The translations under genes and the position numbers were made by a program. A stretch of DNA of 64,000 bases from Calvatia gigantea. Its lineage: Eukaryota; Basidiomycota; Agaricomycetes; Agaricales; Lycoperdaceae. The notes under the pieces are model-generated. The model was not told the origin of the DNA. It made no database searches and worked only from the letters and a program-made list of their open reading frames with translations. Position 1 is the first letter of the stretch, and every line of letters starts with the position of its first letter. Of this stretch, positions 38,770 to 49,437 are shown in pieces. The stretch is from positions 3,162,001 to 3,226,000 of the forward strand of contig JACAAK010000004.1 of the NCBI GenBank assembly GCA_025093985.1, read 5' to 3'.

Positions 38770-40130
38770 CCGGTCTGGCAACAATACACGGCGCGAAAGA
38801 GAAGGAAAGAAAAAAAAAGGTGGTAGAACTAAGAGATAGACTTCGGGATGTCAAACTGGCAGATGAATCAAAGGTATCGAAAGCTAAAAAAAAATCTGCC
38901 AGCAGCGCAGTGAGAGCGAGAGGAGGAGAGGAACGGTGGATATACAGGGCCCGGAAGAAAGTAAAGTAAAAGAGTGAGGGGAAGGACCGGGAGGATCAAC
39001 TCGGGAGGTGTGAATAAATGCCCATTGATATCGATGATTCCTCACGTCGTACTGCTGTCGAACACTTGTCCATGGGCCCAAACCGAAGAGTTTAAAACAG
39101 GATTTAAAATTGGTGATGGCAACCACATAACCTCCCGTCACTGATACAGTGATATTACCACGGAATCGTGATGGGCTCTTCGTACCGAGCCCTGTTATGG
39201 TCGTGGGTCTGTGTTTGACCGCTTCTCCTGTCACAGAAGCCCGACCACCCGAATTTCGAATATCTCGGCAACACAACCCACCAGTCCCGCCAAGTTACCT
39301 CAGCTCCACCCTGTCCTAAGGTCTTACTGGGTCGGTGCTGGTCCAAAACAGGTCGCGGCAACAGTCAATCTGGATGTGCGTGGGTGGTAGTCGCGGAGGG
39401 ACGGTAGCAACTGGTGACCGCGGTGTAGCAGCAATGAACCGGATAACTGGAGGAGGAACCCATCTGGAATAGTCACCGGCCACAGGGATGAAATAACCAG
39501 ATGTTATGATGTTGCGCTTGGAAAGTCTTATGACTAGTAAAAGGGGAAACGGGGAAGAGGCAACGTATGACATGTCTTCTGAGAAGCCTATTACACTTCA
39601 AGCTCCAAGTTCATGGTTGGGGTAGCACAGTGAGCGGCTAGCTGTCAGGGACAGGTCCGGCACCGGAAATCAAACCAGAGACAGGGCCTGAACGTTCACG
39701 AGCCTTATTTGCGGAAATCAAATAGTTTCCGTATTACGCCCTTTAATTCATCAAATGAGATCATCAAGACGCCTTGTCCGCAGTGGAATGTTAATTCGTC
39801 AACCTAGTCGCCTGGGAATTTACCTACCCAAAGGAACCTTGCTAAGGTCACCGATCACCACGAAGCGAAGAAGCCCAAACGATCAGAAAATCTTTAATGG
39901 TATTATAGTGAGAAACACGACCGTTGGAGATAGAACCTAACGATAATGGTGTTGATAATGTATACAAAAGCAGCAACACAACAAAGTAGCACTCCCTGAC
40001 ATCTTTGGCAACCCCTCGGGTGCCAATATAAGGCCCAGTTCAGATAAACACCTGCAAATTGTCCACCTGATATCCGCGGAGCTTCAGATGGTCTCACTAT
40101 TCCAGGTCAGGTAACCGCCAAGTAAACACT
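38770..40130. other. Intergenic region, no gene recognised
   Basis: About 1.36 kb between two minus-strand genes. Short frames on both strands show no family motif. It holds the promoter of the 7-TM gene and the 3' flank of the virilizer-like gene. Confidence 0.4.
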
Positions 40131-43100
40131 TCAACCCATATTTAACAAGCCCCCAAACGCCGAAACTTCCGTTATGGGTATCGGGACTGGCACAACGAGC
40201 GGAGACACCGAAGCAGTTGTTAATGCAGTCCCAGGGACCCCAACAGTAGCACCACCGCTTTCGAAGTCCTGATGGTGACCAAAATGGCGAGTAAGGATCA
40301 ATGAAAGGTAGGAATGATGTCATTTGCACTCACGTCCACTACCCACAGTACCCAAGACAACCAACACGGAGGCAGCAGGGAGAGAAACAGTAGACATCAG
40401 TACAGGTTTACGCCCAATTTCCATGCAACGAAACGGAAGAGAGTTAATAGGGGTGGAGATGGAGCCGTATCAAGAGGTGGGGTACTTCAACCCAGCACAA
40501 CGGGAAATCATAAAACATTGTAAAAGTGATGTGTATATCCTCTTTCAGAGGCAATAGATCCAGAGAGTCACATCAATTTGGAGGGCAGATAGTGAAAAAG
40601 AAGAAACCCAGTAAAACCACACACCATGCGTACTCGGCAGCCGACTCGTATTCAACCTCGCGCTCGGCACCTGCCTCAACTGTCTAAAGTCATTATTTGC
40701 ATACGTCTTCGTCAAACCCGTAGCAGCGGGACTCCTCAACAATGCAGTGGGTGGCGTGATAATGGTGCCCAAAATATCCGGTGTCTTCGTGCCCTTCGGT
40801 GTGCTCGGCCTTTCTCGCGCCTTGCCATCTTCACTGGTTGCGCTATTATCCCGCGCGTGTTTGCTTTTTGCTACGAGCGATCCAATGGAGAATAGCGATA
40901 ACACGAGGGTTTCTGGAAGTTCTACTGGGATAGGGACAAAGTCTTCGTCTTCATCTATTGTCACGTTTGTCCGCACCACCTCCAAAATTGCGCTGTTCGG
41001 GTGTTCTGATAACAAGCTGGCAAGGGACTCGCATAAAACACCCAGTGCATCTAAGGTGACACCCCGTAACACCCTTAGCTTGCTCTTCCAATCATCTCCT
41101 GCTCCTTGTTGTTCTTGCAAAGGTTGGCATAGCCACTCCAAAATACCCAAGGCCATTTCCGCTACTTGTACGTTCATCGCGGTCGCGCGTTCGGCACATA
41201 CTGCGCATAATCGTCCAATTTCCAGCCTCAATGAATCCACATCTTTTACTTCCTTCACAACGCCAACAGCATTCAGTGTTTCCAGGATATAATCCGCTGA
41301 AGTGACGGATGTTGGATCCGATTGTGCAAGTCTGAGTAGACTCAGCAAAATTGCAAATTTTGTATCAGGTGTGAAAACTGAGAGACGCTGTGATTGTGCA
41401 ATGAGTTTTGTCAGAGATGTGAGTGGTGGAGAGGTGTAGTGCCCGTCCAATAACAGCAATAGGATTTCACCGAGGAGGGAAGATAACTCCGGAGTTTGCG
41501 AAATGGTATCGAAGAACCACCGAGACGTACTCCCATTCGGTGAGGCGAGCAGCCAGAAAAATTGAAGGCCAACATACAACCTGTACAACTGCACGTTCTG
41601 CCCGGCTTTCTGTACATCCCGTTCGTGTTCCTGCTCTTGTTGTTCCTGTTGTTGATGCTCCTGTTGTTGATGCTCCTCGTTTTCAATCACCAACCCCTCC
41701 ACCAGATGTGAACCTGCAAGACTTTTCAATGTTTCTCGCATCTCTTTTGCCCCCTCCATAACCAGCCACCCCCCAACCCCAACAACGCCTCCATCCAGCC
41801 TAGCCAGTCGTCCCACGAACTGCACTTGATCTCCAGCCACCAGAACTCGGACAAACATCCTGAGCTCAAAAATGACTTTTGGTAGAACGTTCGTCACCCA
41901 ATGTTCTTTCTCCTTCTCCCTTTCTTCCTTTTCCGTATCTCTCTCCATACCCTGGCCTTGATCCCGCCCATCTTGGAACCCTCCTTCGTCAAGGTCCGCA
42001 GGTAAAACATGGTCAATCAAATCCAAAACCTGGCTAATTTTCACGACCGCATTTCTCTCCCCACCCTTCTGCCTCTCCTCCATACCCGCTCCAGCGGTAC
42101 CAATACCCCCAACCTGGCCACAAAGCAGCAACATCCTCAGGACAACCTCCGCTCCAACTTTCCGTGGCTCAACTACCACATCCCTCTGCGCAAAACTCTT
42201 CAGAACACGCAAACACACCACCCTCGTCCTCTGCGCTACGCCACCCACACCTCTCACGTTCTGCTGCTGCTGCTGGTACTGCTTATTCGAAGCAGAAAAT
42301 GCCGAAATAAACAGTTCAGCAGCTTCACCAACGCACGCAACCACATCCACGATTGCACCAACAAGCCTCCTTAACGTACGTGCCGTCAATGGAAATACGG
42401 GCACAAGCCTCTCGATGAGTAGAAGTAGCTCTAGGATTGTAGAGAACAACTGTCCCACGAAGGGCTGGTTCATCTTCACCTCCGGTCCAAGAACGAAATG
42501 TCCCGTTAGGTCCTGTACAAGGTCGCAAAAGAGCTCAACGAGCCTCCCGGTAGGTCCATACGATCTTTCTTCTTCGAACGCCTCCAAGATTTTCCAATCC
42601 ACGTTATCCTCCTGTGCATTATCATCGAGTTCACGTTGAATAATCGCAATAGATACACGAATGGTTTTTAATCGTCGGAGGGAGAATGGTCTGTCGCTGT
42701 CGTAGTTGAGTTCTTCTACTGCTGCGGGGAGCCCGTCGTCTGCCACCAGCGCGAGCTTTCGTAAGGATAAGCGTTCGGATTCGGATATGTATGCGAGGGG
42801 TTGTTCGAGCGCGAGTATCGTTTCTATCATTTCTTCGTTGAGGATGACTCGAGGACTGGCTGTGAGATTGCAGAGCGCTTTTTCTGCTAGGAGGCCGGAA
42901 TGTCGAGGGGGGTCGTTGTCTGTTGTTATCCATTTGAGTCGACGTGTCAGTTGACGCAGGAGGAAGAGATGGTTGACGATCTACAAATGTTGTCAGAAGA
43001 GCGGTATGATGAAGGAATGGGGTGTGCCGTTGACTGACTTCGCAATAACCTTCAATGCTTTGCCACAAATTCACAATAGCCAAAGTCCGTTCACGACTAT

Positions 43101-44679
43101 CATCATTCCCAACGCTGTCCGCCCACGCCAACACTGCAAGCAAACTTGCAACGCCAAGGTACGCTCTCACAAACGCGATAAATTCCTTATGCGAGAACTG
43201 TACATCCACATCCCGAAACATCACAGGAGGGGGCACAGGATCCTGCAGAACGGGATGTTCTTGCAATTTGGCAACAATATCTGGGTGTATAATCATTGAC
43301 GCTAGCCAGTTACCCAACGATTGCTCTTCTTTGCCGATTTCGTATATGTGAGCGGCGGCGCGGGTAAAGTCGCCTTGAGGATTTGAAAGGGCGTCTTCGA
43401 AGGCTTTCCAGCCCAATATTCGAGACTTGAGACGCGAAAGAGCAGTGGAAAGTTGTTTCTCTGCGCGTGCGTTCGTGAGGGCTTCGTCGATGGTGTCCAA
43501 AAGGTTCATTTTGTGGTAAAAGTGACGTGCGATTAGGGCATTACTCGAGGCGTCGGTGAGACAGGTTATTGTCGGCGTGTCGGCCAAAGTGGTAGCATTG
43601 AATATAGTGACCAAGTCCAATGCACCCTAACACAAGGGCGCGTAAGTACCGTGCACACAAGAAAAGTGTGATGAGTTGAACATACCAGAAGGGCCTGCGA
43701 GAAATGGGGATTTTGGGAAGCGGAGAGGCTTAGCACGTTCGCAATCTGATAGGCCTGTTCAACGGACTAGACGAAAAAAATAGCACCATCAGATTAATCC
43801 ACCATGGAACAGATTTGACGAACCGGGGGCCCAACGAACTCATTTAAGCGCTCCACGAACCGGTCCAGCGTTTCTTGTGAGACGTTGTCGGGTATAGGTC
43901 TATCCAAGTTCGAGATGATAGCGTCCAAGTCATAGTCCTCGCTGTCGTTCTCCAAGTTTGCGTATAGGTGTGGGAATTCAGGATTATCCCAGTCTTCCTC
44001 TGTGGGTTTTAAACAAAACATCAACTGGATTGCAGTTGTGAGTGATGGTGCATTGGGAATGAGGGTAAGGAGAGATTTTGCAAGAGCAGTCGGATCGGTT
44101 GATTGAGATGGGTTGAGGTCTTCTGATAGGGATGCTGGTTCTGGCAGAACTGTGGATTTAGGTTCGTAAGTTTGGACAGGGGGTGGTTCGGCGGCTACTT
44201 CGCCGTAAATTGCGAGGGAGAGGTAATCGAAGGAACCTTTGACTATCATGAGACGTGTAGCATACTGTGTGTATATTGAGTTAAATATTTAGCGGTGAAT
44301 TTACAACGACGCACTTCTGTGCCCATGTCAACGGTAAAGTCCATGAGGCCGCCTGGGTAGGATATGGACGTGGGGACGAGGGCATTTGGCGCACGTTGCT
44401 TGTCTTTGGAGTCTGGGTGGATGGAATGTGCGTTGAAATAGACATCAAGATAGAAAGCTTCTGGCTCTGTGAGACTATAGTGTATAATATAATTACCTAG
44501 GGGTGTTACAATGAGGTGAATAGGGATACTCACGAGACAATGTGTGGCGCGTTCCGGAAGAGTGGAACACCGTTTGGGAATATCCTGATGCGGGTGACGC
44601 GTATTGGACTATTAAACCTGACCGCAGCAAGGCTAGAAGGCCCCTGGGGCTGGAGACTACAAGTGAACAGAAGAGACAT
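40131..44679 (-). CDS. VIRMA: Virilizer-like subunit of the m6A RNA methyltransferase complex
   Basis: Minus-strand gene starting MSLLFTCSLQPQGPS at 44679. The N-terminal block AAVRFNSPIRVTRIRIFPNG continues across an intron with SLTEPEAFYLDVYFNAHSI, then SYPGGLMDFTVDMG, then GSFDYLSLAIYGEVA. This is the virilizer N-terminal beta domain, as I recall it from VIRMA. The middle is a long helical-repeat region with Leu-rich exons and a Gln/His-rich stretch near 41.6 kb. Near the end the motif NTSRLPSTH is followed, after a 286-bp intron (40339-40624), a 5-nt exon TGGAC (40334-40338) and a 65-bp intron (40269-40333), by DDFESGG. This rebuilds the conserved NTSR-P-HVDDF ending. The last exon finishes in LLNMG with a stop at 40131. 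Without the micro-exon the frame would instead stop at 40545. VIRMA scaffolds the METTL3-type writer in the nucleus. Confidence 0.82.
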
Positions 44680-44833
44680 TACTGCAAGTCTGGCAGCGAT
44701 AAAGCGCACCGCCGACAACAATTCCAAACTGGGATCGATTGGGGGGACCTTCGGAAACAGCCGAGGGGGCGATGAGGGGCCAAAACAGAAAATGGTAAGA
44801 TCTTCACTTTGGCCTGAGTTGTGTGAACCTTGA
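44680..44833. promoter_or_regulatory. Divergent promoter between the virilizer-like gene and ORM1
   Basis: 154 bp separate the two opposed start codons, so the two genes share this control region. No clear TATA box. Confidence 0.45.
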
Positions 44834-45784
44834 ATGAGTCGCCCACCCACCATCAAGCTGCCCGCCCTCGACATCTCTGCACCCTCGCCGCTGCGTACGC
44901 GAGGCCGTAGTAGCTCCCTACTCAAGGTCGAGGAGGTCAAGGACCGCTCAGTAGAGGATGCTCTCGACCGCAGTGCCTACCTCAACATCAATGCCAACTG
45001 GGTCAATGCTAAAGGTAGTCCGCTCCTGTCTCTCCCACCGCTCTACTAGTCTGTACTCACACCTCTAACACCTCTCAGGTGCATGGCTCATCCATGTCGT
45101 CCTTATCATCTCCGGCAAAATTATCATAGACACAATACCAGGCATGACCCACGAAATCAGTTGGACTCTCGTCAACCTCCTCTACCTCACAGTGCGTCCC
45201 TCCTTCCCCAAAAGGCCCCTCTGCTGACGTGGCCTACCTTCCTATAGTTGTCATATCTCATGTTCCATGGCGTGACCGGTATCCCATTTGGCAGCGACCT
45301 TCACAGTGGTGCATACGATGACCTCACTCTTTGGGAACAAATCGACGAAGGTGCACAGTACACTCCCGCCAAGAAATGGCTCTTCTGTCTCCCTATTGGA
45401 CTGTACGCCTTCTTTTCTTTCGCATTTTATCTGGTCCTCAACTCACAAACTCATCGGCTAACTTATGCCTATCAGCTTCTTGGCCTCGACGCACTACACC
45501 AATTATAACCCATGGCTATTCGCCATCAACCTCACCACTCTTATCCTCGTCTTGATACCCAAACTTCCTCAGGTATGCTATGCCCTATTGCCACGTATCC
45601 CATATTCCGACACTTATTGACCCTGTTGCAATGACAGTTCCACCGACAACGGGTACGCTTTATGACAGACGAATCCGGCTTTGCCACCCCGGTATCCGCT
45701 AGCTTCCCACCCTCCGGCGCATCAACACCAACGCTCGCAACGGGCATTCCAACCATTATAACAGAGGCTCACTTCAAGAAATAA
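44834..45784 (+). CDS. ORM1: Orm1/ORMDL family regulator of serine palmitoyltransferase
   Basis: About 220 residues from four or five exons. The N-terminus has a Ser-rich stretch (RTRGRSSSLLKVEE), the type of region phosphorylated in yeast Orm proteins. The conserved core follows: LNINANWVNAKG, AWLIHVVLIISGKIIIDTIP, ISWTLVNLLYL, SYLMFHGVTGIPF, then YDDLTLWEQIDEGAQYTPAK and YNPWLFAINLTTLILVLIPK. The SWTL.N, FH.. and LT.WEQID motifs are diagnostic. Orm proteins sit in the ER membrane and restrain sphingolipid synthesis. The final exon, FHRQRVRFMTDESGF onward, is a hydrophilic tail ending TEAHFKK. Divergent from the virilizer-like gene. Confidence 0.92.
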
Positions 45785-46080
45785 TATGATCCCCCTTAAT
45801 TCTTATCTTAATCAACCCTCCCTCCTCCCTCTCTCGGCCTCATTCGTTTTCTCCTCTCTCTGGAAAAGGTCAACTATTTTCTGCATTGTACACCACTAAT
45901 TACCTCAATGCATATCTTGTGAACCAATCTATTTCACATAGGCCCAGGGAGGTCAATAATTACAATCATCTAGATGTGCTTCTTCTCCTTTTTCGCAATT
46001 CATTGTTTGTAACCCTGTAGGCGCAACCTACACACACCCTGTATCAACACACAAGCCGGCCTCAAAAAAAAAAACTCGAC

Positions 46081-47621
46081 TCACAAGTTGCGTAAAAGCA
46101 TCAAAATCGTCACCTTGCCCACAGCCGGGATATAAATTGATGCCTGCCACAAAACGTTCGACTTCGTATCAACCAATCCTCCCAGAAGTTTCGAGAGAGA
46201 AAGGTTTGACAAACACACACCTTGTCTCTAACATCTTTATCGAAGTTCTTTTCAGCAGCGACATTCACACAAATACAACCCTCCTTTAACCACTCCGTCT
46301 TGACTTTATAGCTCGCACTCGGAACCGCCGAAACTACCACGTCCGAAATCGCCAGACAATCTTGTAGAGTCAGGTTACTTGGATGCACGACGTGGCGCGG
46401 ATGATACCGCAGTTTCGTTTCATTCTCGTTAGTCACCCGAGGGCGTTTTGTATATTCCTGAACACAAGAATATCTCATCATGAGTCCCTAGGCGCCGAGG
46501 AAAGTTTATATTTGTCCGATAACACTAACCTGAATAGAGTCGATATCAGCGGATAAAACTCTTGCTCCATCATTGGCTAACAACGCCGCCAGTGGGCGCC
46601 CGACGACTTCTGACCTACACAACACAACATCAGTGTGTAACCATGCCCTCAAAGTTTAAATCAGACAGAAAGACAATCCAAACCACCCACCGATTAATCA
46701 CGGTAACAGTCTTCCCATAAGCTCTATCTCCGTACGGCAGAATCTTATTATATACACCGCCGTATTCGAGGCATTTGACAATTGCGAGCGGTGTACAGGG
46801 GATAATGGATTTTACCATCCCGGGTGGTGGTTGATCATTGGTAGTGGATGTGGATGTGAGTGATGTGTTGGAGGAGGTTGTGGTCGTGCTTGAAGTGAGG
46901 GCTTTCGGATCCAAGAAGCGAATGCTAGGAGGTGCATCAGATTGTTTTGCGAATAGGGTGTAAGAGAGAACATACTTGTGGTATAGGTTATAGTGGAATT
47001 TGAAGTGCAAACCTTCGACGTCTTTCAGAGGAGATACGATCTATTTATACTCGTCGCCAAGAACACTTTGACTCGCGTAAAAACGACTCGCACCTGTTGC
47101 AAATAATGATCCTAAAAACCCGTTAACGCATTGAATATCCTCTCCAAAGAGAATAAATTTCCAACCAACCTGTTGAGGTCCAAAGATTGGGAAATAAACC
47201 TACACGAAAAAATCCCTTCAATCCCAAATCGTTCCAATAACTTAACGCACCCAACACGACCCACCATAATCCCATCAACACTCTCATCCTCATTCGCCTC
47301 AATAATCGCCTCTTCAACACCCTCTCCTTCCCCCAACATCTCCCCATCTTCCTCCGCATCAACCGCAGCACCAGTCTTACGCAGTACAAACTCAAATCCC
47401 AGTTCCTCACACTGCTTCTTCGTAAACTCTGCATAATTCCTGCTAGGAGCCGAAGACGTAGCCAAGATGCCTACAAGTCTTGGTATTTTTGGGCATTGGG
47501 TGAACAGTGAAGATTTGACTTCATCACGGAACTGGAGGGCTATTGGGTCAGCTTTTAGGAGAAGACCTTTTCCGCCTTGGTTAGATGCGGATTTTGGGTT
47601 TGGTGTGGCTTCTGAAGCCAT
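46081..47621 (-). CDS. MTD1: Methylenetetrahydrofolate dehydrogenase (NAD+)
   Basis: Starts MASEATPNPKSASNQGGKGL at 47621. The catalytic half has LVGILATSSAPSRNYAEFTK, VDGIM joined to VYFPIFGPQQ, DHYLQQ and IVSPLKDVEG, then IIPCTPLAIVKCLEYG and YGKTVTVINRS. The Rossmann half has SEVVGRPLAALLANDGARV, ISDVVVSAVPS and KTEWLKEGCICVNVAAEKN, ending IPAVGKVTILMLLRNL. This is the monofunctional NAD-dependent cytosolic enzyme of one-carbon metabolism, converting 5,10-methylene-THF to methenyl-THF. Two exons are very short, 47170-47199 (30 nt) and 47094-47111 (18 nt). Both carry conserved residues. Confidence 0.92.
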
Positions 47622-47909
47622 GGTGGGCGTTTGCGCAAAGTAAATTTTTGGAGTTGATCACTCTCTTGTAAGTATGTGATCGGAGTCGAGAGGCTAATTT
47701 AGTAATTGATCATCTTGTCAACTTTTCGGGGGGTTTGGACGTGCAAAGAAGGATCAAGAATCAATTGATCACTGGAAACAAAGAAAACGGGAATACAGAG
47801 ACACGTATATGTACATAGTAAAAGAAGAACACTTCGAGGACTCTAAGACGTTCAGAAGTTTCAAAAGAAACCATCCATTGTGAATACTACAAGTCCTTGC
47901 TGAACCTTC
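47622..47909. other. Intergenic, 5' of MTD1
   Basis: 288 bp serving as MTD1 upstream region and GLC8 3' flank. No feature recognised. Confidence 0.4.
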
Positions 47910-49060
47910 TCAGCCTGAATGACCAACCCCGTTGACCTGCGGCCCAGAATTTCCATCTCTCGGGTTCAATCGGTTTGGAAGTGGCGGGACCGGAGGAACA
48001 GCCCCAGAGCCCTCTTCCGCGTTATAATCACTATCGCCTCCATCAACATCCCCTGCTTCGGAGTGATCTGGGTCCCCTTGGACATCTTCCTCATCTTCTT
48101 CCTCATCCATGAGTTGCTGCGCACGCTAAATGAGAACCGAATTAATGTCCTCAGTACTTGTAAAAAAGATGGCGTTTGTTCAGTACCTTCATAGCCTCAG
48201 CTTCATTAGAATAATGTCTTCCACGAGCTCGAATGAAAGCCGCATGCTTAGCGGCAGCTTAAAAAAACACCACATTAGAACATATCCGTCCAGACACGCC
48301 ACGGCACACATACCTTCCGGATCCATCTCCTCATCCTCTTCAACCTCCTCTCCTCTTTCCCCGCCAGTGCTCTGAATCCCCTTCCTCGCTTCATCAGGTA
48401 AATTAAAGCTCGTGCTCCTGCTCGACGCTCCACTCCCTACAGACCTCCCAGAACCCGATCCAGAACCCGTCATTCCACCCTCTCCTGCACCGTTGTGGGT
48501 GGTCGAGAATCCCACACTCGAAATCGACGTCCTTCGAGACGATGGGCCGGATGTATCTGCTCCAGTCGAGGAGATGGTCTGCGTAGGGGAGTGCGGCGGT
48601 GAATCTGAATAAGGGCCATTCAAGTTGAACCCTGGGATATCTACGGAATGTGATTTTCAGTCCAAGAGTTCGAGAGTTTGTAGCAGGTTGGCGCTTAGAT
48701 ACGGGAGAACAGGACGTACCACCTTCGACTGTATCAGTCTCCGCGTTATACCTCACGAAAGGTGTCTTAGGCTCTGTAATCTTCATCAGACTGTCCTTCT
48801 GGATCTCTGTTAGGGCGAGGTTCTCTTCGTCCCATTGTAGGCTGCTACGATGCCAAGAAGAATGAACAGATGAGCGCTGGGTGACCTCAGGAACGTAGAT
48901 GCGGGTGATAGACCCACTGTGCCGGGTTAGAATTATGTGCGTTCGTTCCGTGCGGTGCGTTCTTGAGAATTCCCTTTGGTTTGTGCTGAGACGAAGACCT
49001 GGCTGAAGGATGTGGGATATGCGGTGGACGACGATCACTGGGGGAAAGATCTGTTGACAT
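47910..49060 (-). CDS. GLC8: Protein phosphatase 1 regulator, inhibitor-2/Glc8 family
   Basis: Start [19 protein letters not shown] at 49060. The inhibitor-2 docking elements appear in order: KGILKN, then after an intron [12 protein letters not shown], then [13 protein letters not shown], and near the end [20 protein letters not shown]. The phosphorylatable TP of the inhibitor-2 PKTPF/PxTPY site is present. The linker between is Gly/Ser-rich and acidic. The tail is acidic and Pro-rich. Glc8 binds and activates or regulates the PP1 catalytic subunit. Introns separate each conserved block. Confidence 0.88.
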
Positions 49061-49437
49061 TGTTGTAATCGTTCGCTGAGACAAGAACCGGGTTGAATGG
49101 TGGTGAAATGTAACTTGTGTAGCCTGTTTGTTGTGGAAAGAGGGAGAGCGAGTTGAACAAGTTAAGTCGATCGCCAAGTAGTCGCTCGGCACTCAGATGA
49201 CCGAGTCCCAATATGGCATAAGGAAACTGTGATACCAATGTTGTTCGGCAAGGTTGCGTAATGCCTGGCCTCGCAGTAAACTCGCCGCATTCGGGGCTAA
49301 GGGTTTATAGTTCTACATACCATACACAGGTGACGAATTTTCCAAAAATCTAGATCTACAAGTCCATATCAAGGTGTTCTACAGCAATTCCAAAAACCCG
49401 GAGATCCCTGTCGAAGTAATGATGCAAATCTGGAAGC
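49061..49437. other. Intergenic between GLC8 and SEC18
   Basis: About 375 bp upstream of GLC8 and downstream of SEC18. No coding signal. Confidence 0.4.

Noticed and set aside
39155..39573. Overlapping minus-strand frames as a small secreted protein gene
   Set aside because: No signal peptide in a continuous spliced frame and no recognisable domain.
40084..40557. Separate small cysteine-rich gene downstream of the virilizer-like gene
   Set aside because: The better explanation is that these bases are the last exons of the virilizer-like gene: the alternative frame gives the conserved HVDDF join.
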